From Siderastrea radians (Eukaryota > Cnidaria > Anthozoa > Scleractinia > Rhizangiidae), in contig OZ024898.1 in NCBI GenBank assembly GCA_964017195.1, positions 10,811,130-10,875,129 on the forward strand: a stretch of DNA of 64,000 nucleotides, given 5' to 3'. Within the stretch, counting starts at the first letter, position 1. Every line of letters starts with the position of its first letter. Shown piece after piece: positions 36,745 to 46,766 of the stretch. Both the position numbers and the translations under genes were made by a program. The notes below the pieces were generated by a model. The model was not told the DNA's origin. It saw nothing but the letters and a program-made list of their open reading frames with translations, and searched no databases.

Positions 36745-37160
36745 AAATTGGCCCGCTACGCGCCAAGACTCAAACCCTTACCCTTCAGAATGTTTTTCGA
36801 ATGCCACCCCTCCCCCCCCCCTCTCAAAGCTTACACCCTTTTTTATATCTCAAGGGTAAGCCAAAACAATAAAACATCCTATGGTCGCCGCGTTTTTGCA
36901 AGTGCTTTCAGTTGCCCTGATTTAGTCGCTCAAAGCTTCCAAGCTTTCGTGTCAGATTTCGCTTTAGTTATCTTTGTCAAAATTTGGCACCCTTTTATGC
37001 ACTTAGCAATAGCTGCCAGCGCTTTTAGTTTGCAGCACATTTTGTTAAGTAACAATTTTGTCCACCTTTTAGTGTAATGCAAGCGCAAAAAGCACCCTTG
37101 CGGGCGAAGCCTTCCCGGACAGCCCACTATTAGGGAGTTACTCCCCCACCCGGGGTGAAG
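36745..37160. repeat. Dispersed repeat, copy related to 52503-52950
   Basis: It shares with 52503-52950 the ordered words CTCAAGGGTAAGCCAAAACA, CAAAGCTTCCAAGCTTT, GAATTTGGCACC-like, ACCTTTTAGTG and AAAAGCACCCTTGCGGGC. Its right end coincides with the left edge of block B. Confidence 0.65.
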
Positions 37161-37315
37161 AACAGTGACAATACCGGTAATATGTCCCTAGTACCTACAA
37201 TACATACAAATAAGGTGGAATGAGATATGGAGGGGTGAAAATAGGTGTTGTCTACGAGTGTGGACAGTGCTATGTTCATGTGGAGAAGGTACTACACCGC
37301 CTTATGCATGAGGGG

Positions 37316-37886
37316 TTAACCCTATTTAGCCTGGGGGGGGGGGGCACATTGTGCCCGCACTGACTTTTAACGAATTACAACTTTTAAACGGCTGGACGAA
37401 TAATCACCAAATCCCGTGACTTTTCCTCAAATTTATCCGAGAAAGTTTTCCTGTGTCAATGATGTGTCTACGATGATTGACGTTTCCATAGCAACCGTCT
37501 ACTCAGGAGGTGTTTTGACAATTTTCTGTCTTTTTTCAGTCTTTTTTTTCAGTTTCCCCCTCTTTGTTTGTAAGGAGAAGATAATCCTTTATTTTTTGTG
37601 CTTTTTTTGATTAAGTTTGTTTCTTAGAACAAATTTACATATTTTTCGATGTCGTAATTGTCATCTGTATGACTGCATGATCGGGATTCAACATGGCAGC
37701 TCAACATTCAAAATGGCTGCTTTTGAAGTCGTTGTGACGTCATGGAACGTCATAATCGATACGTCATTAACCCAATCTGTTATAAAGCTAATGACGTGCT
37801 AAAAACGTGCCAAGCTTCATCACAAGAGCGTGAATACTTTTCGAGATCAGAAACTCAAAAAAAGCCCAAGCGAAATAGCGTTATAA
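37316..37886. mobile_element. TTAA-flanked, piggyBac-like nonautonomous element, copy 2
   Basis: It is the reverse complement of the element at 11778-12341 over most of its length. It begins TTAACCCTATTTAGCC followed by a G-run and ends in a decayed GCCCAAGCGAAATAGCGTTA. Shared internal words include CGGCTGGACGAATAATCACC and ATGACGTGCTAAAAACGTGC. Confidence 0.78.
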
Positions 37887-38401
37887 GGTGGGCGGGTTTA
37901 CGTACAACACAAACTGAAGTCGTGAGAGAAATGTGCACAAAGGAAGGAGTGGCGAGAATATATACAGCGTAGAGGCTTGTAGGATATCTATTGTTATGAT
38001 AATATTTTAAATATCCATGGCCGTAAAAATTGTACCCGTACAGTAGGCTCAAAAACTTCGCACCCATTTCCCTTGATCCTGTTTTTCAGTCATTTAATTA
38101 CCCTGCGATCGAAGGAGACCCTTCTCGCAGGGTATTTACTACCAGCTTTCTCGGAATCCTCGTCATCTCGAACTGTTTTTTATTTTCCTAAGGAGTTCGA
38201 GACGCTCATCAAAGTGGAAATGCAGTACATGGAAATTTCGGAAATGTAAACCGGAAATTTTGGTCGAATGGATTGTGCCCTTGAACTTCCGCGTGTATAT
38301 ATTTACACGTAAGCTCACATATTTTGATCCAAATAACAAACGTCTCCCAACGATAGATCAATATCGGCAATTAATCGAAAACCAATTCATGTTTTACCAA
38401 G

Positions 38402-40423
38402 ATGGCGCGTTTAAACGACGGGGATTACTACAGTGACTACGGCGTCACCAGTATGATGTGTTTGAACGACGGGGGTAACGGCGAAACAAGTGAAGTTTTC
38501 GAGGCTTCTAGGACTGGAAATGCTGCTGAACTTAGCGAACTTCTTCAGCAAATGAACAATAGCGAAAGAACAACTGCGATAGAAATGCGGAGTTGGATGT
38601 GCAAACCGCCGCACTTATATGAAAGATTGGGTCAACATGATTGGCGTTTCGATATGGATGAGTCTCCCGAAACTATTGAAATTACTCCGCTAATAATTGC
38701 TAGTTGCAATGGAAACTTTAATTGCGTTAAAATACTTCTAAAATACAAAGCAGACATCGAAGGGCGCGGCGGAAAGGATCCTGCATGTGGTGGCTTTGGT
38801 ACATTCACCCCAGTGTTCGCTGCTGCTAGTTATGGACGTCTTGATGTATTGCGTTGTTTGGTTGAAAATGGAGCCGACGTGAACGCTCGCACGGATAATA
38901 CTTACTGGACCCCTCTGATGGCAGCAAGCTTTGAAGGTCACGCAAAAGCAATAACCTACCTTGTGAAACACGGTGCCAATATGGATCTTCAAGACGACGA
39001 TGGAAATACCGCTCTTCATCACGCCATTGAATTCTGTATTTTCATGTACGTTCTTGAGGAACTCGACCCGCCTCTTGATCCCGCTGTCTGGGAGAAACCA
39101 GACGATCTGACTGAAGTCGCTAAAACGCTATTGACTCTTGGAGCATCTCAATTGTGCAACAATCGACGGTTAACACCTCTCCTTAAGGCCAGTAAAGAAT
39201 GCAGCGTTCCACTGGTAGAGGAATTAATCAGGAGACCAGAATTTAACCAGGAACAACGAATTGATGCCTTAGAGTTTCTTGGTGCATCTATTGCTTTGAC
39301 AGAGAATGAGATCAGCAACAGAACATCCCGGTCATTTAAGTACATAAAGCGTGGTATGGAAGAAAGGTTTAAAGACCTTTCACATCCTCTGTTGAAACAA
39401 CCGATGGACCCTGTTGAAGCTTATCAAAATAGAAAGGAAAGTCAAACTCTTGAGGAACTTGCACAGATAGAAAATGATTTTGATGCCATCATCATGGAGA
39501 GCCTTGTCATGTATGAGAGATTCCTGGGAACAGACAGTTTAGAACTTCATGATTCAATTTGCAGTGTTGCTCGCTACTACAATGATGATAAACGCAAAAA
39601 CTTTGATATTTGCGTAGGATTGTACAAATATGCAATGGAGATAGCCCAATGCTGCAATAAGTCAATCGCCTTAGATTCAGGCGCTTTAATTAGTATTTTT
39701 TACCGTATGGTTCAAAATAAAATCCCTCCAAAACAGAAGGTTGTGATTGAAGTGATCGAGGACACGGTTCTAGGGTATACAAAACAACAAGAAAATTTGC
39801 AAAGACAACTAGAAGACGAACCAGATGAACAATTAAAATTGAAGCTGGAGGAAAAATTTAAGAAGGACGTACTGAGTGGAGTGCTTGATAATTTATTAGT
39901 ACTTTTGCAATCATTTGCAAAAGGTGAACTCTGTGAAGAAGACAATGAAACAAGTGATCCAGTCTCACTGCCTAATCTTTCCCGCTTAAATCCTCGAGAT
40001 GTCCGGCAAGGAAATACATTGTTGCACATGGCTGTTGTCAGTGATCGCCCACCGTACCATCACCCATGCGCTAAAACGACAACGCTTTTGTTAAATGCAG
40101 GGATTAGTGTTAATGCCACAAACAACAATGGGGATACTCCGCTGCACATAGCTGTAACTTGTAAACCAGCCAACAGTGACATGTTACATCATTTAACTGA
40201 AACATTGAAGGTCTTGTTAGATGGAGGTGCCCATCTTGATTTTGTCAACAATGATGGTAAAACAGCCATGGACTTGGCTGAAACTGATGAGGCTCGCTGG
40301 ATTCTTTCTGAGAAGAAAACGTTAGAGTTAGAATGTATTGCTGCCAGGGCTGTAAAAAAGTTTGGCCTTCCATATTTGGGGTTGGTTCCCAAGATACTTG
40401 AGAAATTCATTAGTATGCACTAA
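38402..40423 (+). CDS. FEM1-like ankyrin-repeat protein, intact copy 3
   Basis: This is a 673-codon single-exon gene of the FEM1 type. FEM1 proteins are substrate receptors of CUL2-RING E3 ubiquitin ligases that bind C-terminal degrons through their ankyrin domain. Visible here: a leader (1-30); N-terminal ankyrin repeats at about 93-250 (ITPLIIASCNG, FTPVFAAASYG, WTPLMAASFEG, NTALHHAIE); a helical TPR-like region at 280-480 with FEM1 hallmarks (RIDALEFLGAS near 286, LGTDSLELHDSI near 376, DICVGLYKYAMEI near 402); then C-terminal ankyrin repeats (GNTLLHMAV 537, GDTPLHIAV 577, GKTAMDLAE 619). The last 35 residues (LECIAARAV..LVPKILEKFI) match the usual FEM1 C-terminus, where the CUL2-binding box lies. 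The length is close to the vertebrate family. The start ATG is the first in the frame after CAATTCATGTTTTACCAAG, conserved in copy 2. Whether it is FEM1A, B or C cannot be told; the divergence suggests a lineage-specific paralogue. Confidence 0.9.
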   Translation: MARLNDGDYYSDYGVTSMMCLNDGGNGETSEVFEASRTGNAAELSELLQQMNNSERTTAIEMRSWMCKPPHLYERLGQHDWRFDMDESPETIEITPLIIASCNGNFNCVKILLKYKADIEGRGGKDPACGGFGTFTPVFAAASYGRLDVLRCLVENGADVNARTDNTYWTPLMAASFEGHAKAITYLVKHGANMDLQDDDGNTALHHAIEFCIFMYVLEELDPPLDPAVWEKPDDLTEVAKTLLTLGASQLCNNRRLTPLLKASKECSVPLVEELIRRPEFNQEQRIDALEFLGASIALTENEISNRTSRSFKYIKRGMEERFKDLSHPLLKQPMDPVEAYQNRKESQTLEELAQIENDFDAIIMESLVMYERFLGTDSLELHDSICSVARYYNDDKRKNFDICVGLYKYAMEIAQCCNKSIALDSGALISIFYRMVQNKIPPKQKVVIEVIEDTVLGYTKQQENLQRQLEDEPDEQLKLKLEEKFKKDVLSGVLDNLLVLLQSFAKGELCEEDNETSDPVSLPNLSRLNPRDVRQGNTLLHMAVVSDRPPYHHPCAKTTTLLLNAGISVNATNNNGDTPLHIAVTCKPANSDMLHHLTETLKVLLDGGAHLDFVNNDGKTAMDLAETDEARWILSEKKTLELECIAARAVKKFGLPYLGLVPKILEKFISMH

Positions 40424-41289
40424 GATAATTTTGGTAAGGGTATGCGGTACTTGGAAATAGCATGCATGCGGCGAAAACTCTACAAGCGGTGCATCAATAG
40501 TATTTTATCATATACCAGCATGCTAGTGTGGTCTCAAACAAGAAAACCAACTATTTACAACTTAATGCACATGACTGGTTATTGTCTGTGCAGAATGGAT
40601 GTGCAGATTTTTTTTTTTAGCTTTAATTATAAAAGCTCGTTATATATATATTTTTCTTTTATCTTAATGATTAATCAATGTAAGAAAACAATGTCATCAT
40701 GACTTAAACTACCTTTGACATAAAACTTGTGGAGGGCCGTAACTTTACTTTGAACAGACACTCAATGCAAAAAGTATACGTTTTCAGAAATATCGTTAAG
40801 TTATGTGGTTAAATAGGAATCACACCACATTTGATTTCTGTGTATTTTTCTTTGCAAAATTATGGCAGAAACTGTGCACGTGTGATAGGTTTGACTGCTG
40901 TGAATTCCTCACTATTAAAGGAGCCTATTCACAGCCAACCTTAGCAATATGTTTACAGTGAACTGAATGTTGTTAGATTTCTAAGACTAGCTGCCACCAG
41001 GTATTACCAAAAAGAGGGGAGAGCTCTGGCAAGAGGGAAATACAGCCAATTTAATTTGGCAGCCAAATCCCTTGCATGTTCACCAAAAATGTCTCCATTG
41101 TAGACTGCTGCAAGTGATCAAGAGTAATCTTCAAGAATTTTTAAAAGCCACTTCAAGGAGCCAAACTAAGATAATTTCCAGTGATTCACAATTATCATTA
41201 TCATAATAAACCTTATTTAAACACGAAGTTGCATCATTCCTAGGAGCCGTGTGAAAAAACTTGCACTTGAGATACAGATAAGTAATCCT

Positions 41290-41394
41290 AATTAACAATT
41301 AGATTATGAGCTTGAGATTTCTATCGCGTGATGAGGCCAAAGGCCAAATCAACTATCACGCATAGAAATCGAGAGCGAATAACTTAATTGTTAA
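41290..41394. mobile_element. 105-bp inverted-repeat element, copy 1
   Basis: TTAACAATTAGATTATGAGC at the left is mirrored by AACTTAATTGTTAA at the right. The core is GATTTCTATCGCGTGAT with a complementary ATCACGCATAGAAATC. A second copy occupies 43085-43192. Confidence 0.75.
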
Positions 41395-42870
41395 CCGGCC
41401 GTCGCCATGATGGCGACCGCCGGTTTATAAAATGGACACAGTTTTTCCTGAAAGCAAGTTGGCTTAAAATACGAAGAAAGTGCTGTAAAGCTTGTGGTGC
41501 GGGTACTCAAGAGCGGTACTGTCTTATATAAGACGCATGCGCATATTAGTCTTCTGAATGTTACCTTCCTATGTTTTTGTCTTTTAATTTACAGTATTTA
41601 AGATATGAACGGCGAAGGGTTGTTTAAGTTTGGGGTTTTTTTGTATTTGTCTTGTATAACGCATGCGCAATTGAGTAAAGGAGCTAATAGGATTGAATGC
41701 GAGATTGGCTGTGTTGTCTGATCTAGTTAGTGGTTATGGTGAAAATTTTTTTAGCGCAGGAGTTTTTTTTTATTGGGATTGACATTTTGAGGGGTGTAAA
41801 AATGTGGGAGTCTGAAGGATTTGTGAATGTCAGGAGCATATCACGCTTCTGTGAATGTGATTTGCTTTGAAAGTTGCGTTTTGTATACGAGCGGCGTAAT
41901 ATGTGCTGCGTGAGAGGTGGTTTCCCTTGGCGTTTTATGGGGGGGGGGGGGGTTTGCGAAGTGGATTGTAAGGTTTCTGATTGGCTAACTTGTATTTCGC
42001 AGCGGACAAAAAGGACAGTTGCGTTTTGCCGGCGTGGGCTAGGAAGAGAAGGAATTGGTACTAGTATGATGATGCAATATTAGTTGATTGCACCATCAGT
42101 ACATGATAGTTCTTGTGAACGGAGAGAGATGACTGTTTATTTGAGGCGAGAAGTTGATACGAAGGAATCGTCATTAATAAGGAGATTAATTAATAAGGCA
42201 GGTGTTAGGAGTCTTTTTGCATTGAAAGAACGAAAATATCTGAATATTATCGACGGATTTGTGTGGTTTGCGTGTGGTTTTCGCTAAAGGCTACGAGCAG
42301 TCTCACTTTCCGTTCAGAGATAGTGAAGGAAAAGAAAAACAGGCGAGTGAGCGCGAAATCGATTGCGGCTGGACAGGCGCGTTAGCTTTCAAAGACGTGG
42401 GCGACTGTCGTCCCCGCTCGCTTGTTTACTTTTTCAAGGGGATTACCGGGTTAGCAAACCGGATTTAATCATCACGTCATGAGATATGCCTTGACGTGCC
42501 CCATACTCTGACGATCTACTCGAGCTCGTGTTTATCAGGCGTTATACTTTGATTCTACTGCTATGTTCACTGTTTGTATTTAAGGTCTAGGCACAACAGT
42601 AAATACTTCGTCGTCCCTGTGTGAGCATTCTCAGTTGTGGACGAATTCATATCGACATTCAACGTTTGAGTGAATTTGCGTTTTTCAGCACAAATAAAGC
42701 GATAAGAAAGATAAGCTGAGTCATCAGAGTTTAAACATTACGTCATCCAGTACCGCTATAGTCAAAATATTGTGTCACACAATCACACTTTTCGTCACGC
42801 CGGTTCGTCAAAAAAGAGGATCGCGCTAACATTTGTGAAACCTAGGGTTGGGGAGGGTCAGAATGGCCGG
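41395..42870. mobile_element. 1.48-kb TTAA-bordered element of unknown family
   Basis: CCGGCC at the left and GGCCGG at the right are each bordered by TTAA (41391-41394, 42871-42874), giving a perfect 10-bp palindromic pair TTAACCGGCC/GGCCGGTTAA. Near the left end is the perfect palindrome GTCGCCATGATGGCGAC (one-base centre). Open frames are short (at most about 69 codons) and unrecognised. Block A has no counterpart. Confidence 0.5.
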
Positions 42871-42897
42871 TTAAAATGCCCAATGGGCTTTCTTGTT

Positions 42898-43084
42898 TTA
42901 GTATAAATCTACTAGACGTTCAAAACTTAACAGCAGACACTACATGTTTTTATTGAAAAATGATATAAATAGGTCACACCGCGCACTGAAAGTTCTACTT
43001 ACTATCTACAACAGAATAGATAGTGAGTAGCGTAGCCAATCAGAGAACAGCATTAGTGATAGAATGCTAGTAGATTTATACTAA
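42898..43084. mobile_element. 187-bp MITE, direct copy a
   Basis: The terminal repeats TTAGTATAAATCTACTAG and CTAGTAGATTTATACTAA are exact complements over 18 bp. It is nearly identical to the copy at 43193-43379, with only a few differences (for example AAACTTAACAG versus AAACGTAACAG). Confidence 0.9.
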
Positions 43085-43192
43085 TTAACCATTAGATTAT
43101 GAGCTCGGGATTTCTATCGCATGATAGTTGATGAGGGTGAAGGCCGAATCAACTATCACGCATAGAAATCGAGAGCAAATAATCTAATTGTT
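43085..43192. mobile_element. 108-bp inverted-repeat element, copy 2
   Basis: It is the same element as 41290-41394 (ATTAGATTATGAGCTCGG, ATCACGCATAGAAATCGA, CTAATTGTT). It sits exactly between the two direct copies of the 187-bp MITE. Confidence 0.8.
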
Positions 43193-43379
43193 TTAGTATA
43201 AATCTACTAGACGTTCAAAACGTAACAGCAGACACTACATGTTTTTATTGAAAAATGATATAAATAGGTCACACCGCACGCGGAAAATTCTACTCACTAT
43301 CTACAACAGAATAGATAGTGAGTAGCGTAGCCAATCGGAGAACAGCATTAGTGATAGAATGCTAGTAGATTTATACTAA
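43193..43379. mobile_element. 187-bp MITE, direct copy b
   Basis: It has the same 18-bp terminal repeats and interior as 42898-43084, in the same orientation, 108 bp away. Confidence 0.9.
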
Positions 43380-44250
43380 TTATAAATAAACATGGAGTAA
43401 GCTACTGTAAAACTACTAAGATTTATTTAATTACTTAATATAAATGCAGCATTTAACTGGCATATTCTCCAAAATTTTCCCTCTCCAGAAACACATTTTG
43501 ATAATTCAGGGAAGGGATCGAGGGTCAGGAAAAATAAATAACTAGTATAACCTAGCTAGCTAAATTGGGTTTTATATTTTGGTAGCCATGACAACATCAG
43601 TTTTGATGCTGGAAGACAGACTTGTAATGTTGTATATCAGTCAGTACTAAGTGTGATCAATCCAGCCCATGCCCCCCCCCCCCCCCGAAAAAAAATTCCT
43701 GTAGACGTATGACCGGAACTATTCTTGACAACACAACAAAGCTTTAATAAAACTGAGATGACAAGTCGAATGAGTACAGTAAACATGCTTCGGATCACGT
43801 TGGAGCCATGACTAAAAACTCCCCACTCGTGTGTTAGATCACGTGACCTATGGAAATCTCCCATGATTCCACTACATTCCCATCCCAACTCTCCCCTCCA
43901 CAACCACTTTAAGCTACACTTTAGGAACTTGGCATAATTGAAGTAGGGCATTTGAAAACGATGCCCACATTGACAAGCATTGAGTTATCACCAGATAGCA
44001 TATGTTAGTTGCAACTCGCGGATTTGAAATGGCACATCCAGCAATTTTCAGTAAGACGTGAGACATTTGTCATATTTTCCAAAGTTGAAACTGATACAAA
44101 TTGCCCAAAATAACAGATGACTTTTACCAACACCAATAATCTCAGGGAAGGAATTGTTTGCAAATATCAAATGCCTACCTCTTCAAAAACTGCAGGAGGG
44201 GAGGGGTGAGAAGGGCTAAGCAATTCTTGTATACAGAACTGGCTGAAGCA

Positions 44251-46766
44251 TCACTTTACAGAGACAGCTTTCATATCCTTCTTTGTCAAATCTGATGACA
44301 AATTTGAAGTTATCTCACTACTCTCATATTCTATTTTCTCACTCAAAACAGGTTTGTTTGACATCCAGGACAGATACATATTCCAACACAGGGAAACCAG
44401 TTGAACAAAATTAGCTCTGTGTTGAAGAGGAACCAGCGAAAAGTTGACAGCCTGCACAAATGGCCAGACCTTGTATGCTGTGAAGATAGTCTTGACATAT
44501 CGTTCTTGTAGCAACAGTTTTATTTCACGGAGTTCTTTTCCAGCCAACGTTCCCGAAAGAGAGTAAAAGAAAAATATGATAAAAGGGCCATATATTGCCT
44601 GGTCTACAATCAGCTTCTTGACAATCTGTATCTTGGATGTTGGGGGTATAAACCGTTCCAAAGTAAGAAACCATGTCCGTTGAATTGGCCCGATAATAAT
44701 TCCCATTATGCACATCCTTAGAGTTCTTCTACCATCATGGTCTAATCCTTTCTTTTCAACAAGTTGTTGAGTCAGGATATCACTTGTTGTAAACAGCACA
44801 GCTAAAACCAAGACAAAAGGAAGAGTTTTTATTAGTAACATTATGAAGTTCTTTTTTGTATAGCGCAGGTCGGAATAAAATTGCAAAAGAAATAAAATTA
44901 CTCAAATTATTAGATAAAAGCGACTTATTAGATAAAATAAGTTACCTTCCATGGGAGTGACCATCCGGCCACTATAACATGACACCCTGTGTTGCATTTA
45001 ATAGAAAACATATTCTTTGTGTGTTCAATGAAGTTTACAAATTTAATAGCTGTCATAACATTTGGGTCCACAAAAATGACAAAACTATCGTCCCCCACCC
45101 CCTGCTAATGGTATCTAAAGGATGCATCTCAAACTTTTTTGATCCCCCCCTCACAACTTAACCGAGTCCCCCCCCCCAACCATAAATAATGAACACTCCC
45201 TTAAAGATTTATATGACATAGTTACCCTTTTAAGCCCCAAGGATGATCAGCACCAAATTTCTCCTGTCATGTCAGTGCATTATTATAACACAACAAACCC
45301 AAGGAAGTGATTACCAAAGATGAACTGTCTTGATGTTGAGACAGATTAGTACTCGACAGTCAAAGTTATAATGGTCATAGGACTGAGTGGGGTCCAGTTT
45401 AGTCTGTAGTCACAGAAGTGATCAACAAAATCGCATGAGTCTGATTTGCTTTTAAAATCACTAGTACCAGTTAACAGACTGAACTGAATGACACAAAGTC
45501 CTGTTACCAATTAATCGCATCTTTAACAAAATTCGAGAAAGAAAAAGGAGAAAAACTTCCTGAAGAAAGAAAAGACAATGGTTTTAATTGTGAGATTTGT
45601 AAAACAGTCAATCCTGGTAAGGATTCGACGAGAAAATTGTTGGTACTTTTGCCCTTATTAATATTCTGGTTCCAACCTTTCAGTATTAGTTACACAGTGT
45701 GCGAGGGCTGAACCAAAGTCGCCTAAATAGCTTTAAATAAGCTCAAATCAGCACACAAAATGAAGAAACACACTATGGACACAAACTAAAACAAATAAGA
45801 TATTTCATTTGCAAAAAACAAATTATTTTACAATTCTAGAAATGATTTGTTAAATTCCCATACAAATCCTTATATTTATCACCATGCTCGCACAGTGAGC
45901 TTGGGTGACCTGTGATCAGATAACAGACCAAATTAGAGGACACAAAGTCCTGTTACCACTTAATCATATCTATGACAAAATTCGAAAAAGAAAAAGGAGA
46001 ACCTCTCGAAGAAAGAAAAGACAACAGCTTTTTAAAATGGCGAGATTTGTAAAACAGTCAGTAACTTGTTCTAGTGCAACTTTTCCAATACAGTGCAGAC
46101 TGTACTCTATCCAACCTTAGGCAATTACACTGTCCAAATTAGGCCATTTCCGAGTTGTCTTGTGCCTCTTTTTCAAAACGAGGCCTGGTGCGCATCCTTT
46201 CATATGAAAATTAGTTTTATTTGCATATGAATGAAAACTCATTTCAATATGAAACTCGCTTTGAAAAAAAAGCACAAGACAACTTGAAATGGTTATTAAT
46301 TCTCTAATCATGACTGGCGATAGCCAATCAGATTCGAGAAATTTGTTGTAGCTATGATGAAAGCTTAAAACCAAAGCTAAAGCTGCTATTCAGAGATCTT
46401 AAATTGGTAACTTTTTACCCTCAGCTTCGAATATCTCAACGTGCTTAGCTTCTGACGGAGGGCAAGTATTTCAGGTAATGGTGTCTATTTTTTCAATAAA
46501 ATTTTCCTGAAGGTATGTTGTTTTGTTTTTAAAAAAACGTTTGTTGTTGATTAAATTGATTTCTTCGATTGTGAACTACGGATATTACGACACGATAAGA
46601 GAGAACTCAAATGTTTAGCGACACGAACTTTGACGGATCGCACAAAACAACCACATATCACTTCAATTAACATACCTGTAGTCAAAGTTTGAGTTCTCCA
46701 AGGGTTTGTGGAGAAATACCTTTGATATGCCGCCCAAACTCTTGAGAAAACCCTCAAACTAACCAT
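44251..46766 (-). CDS. MPV17: MPV17-family mitochondrial inner-membrane protein (two coding exons)
   Basis: Exon 1 is 46766-46676 (ATG, ends ACTACAG before GTATGT); exon 2 is 44801-44251 (after GGTTTTAG, ends TGA). The junction restores an Ala codon and gives 213 residues. MPV17/PMP22-family proteins are small four-helix membrane proteins; MPV17 itself is in the inner mitochondrial membrane and is needed for mitochondrial DNA and nucleotide maintenance. Signatures: W..Y...F..NPWRTQTLT (11-29), SDILTQQLVEKKG (37-49), RRTLRM..MG...GP....W (55-74), D.A..GP (97-103), VWPFVQ.VNF.LVP...R..FV...WN.YLSW (142-176). The usual GD..Q motif reads SD..TQ. The C-terminus is about 35 residues longer than vertebrate MPV17 and is Ser/Lys-rich. 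The 1.87-kb intron holds a local duplication. A broken paralogue lies at 31837-34496. MPV17-like paralogues cannot be fully excluded. Confidence 0.9.
45473..46063. repeat. Direct repeat pair inside the MPV17 intron
   Basis: About 140 bp at 45473-45613 (TGACACAAAGTCCTGTTACC ... GAGATTTGTAAAACAGTCA) recurs at 45921-46063 with modest divergence, about 448 bp apart. Part of the unit also occurs in block A near 35718-35760. Confidence 0.82.

Larger units (their letters stand above)
40424..44250. other. Spacer between FEM1-like copy 3 and MPV17, rich in nested repeats
   Basis: The first 320 bp match the 3' flank of copies 1 and 2. A mostly featureless AT-rich part follows to 41290. Next is a cluster of inverted-repeat elements (41290-43379, listed separately), then a poly-C/poly-G tract near 43672-43686. 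The tail from 44140 matches block A near 31715-31840. Confidence 0.6.
37070..45510. repeat. Segmental duplication block B (FEM1-like copy 3 plus intact MPV17 exon 2)
   Basis: Block B is collinear with block A (24386-35770) as listed there. It has its own insertions (37316-37886 and the 41.3-43.4 kb cluster) but lacks the four large inserts of block A. The functional MPV17 continues beyond its right edge to exon 1 at 46676-46766. Confidence 0.8.
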
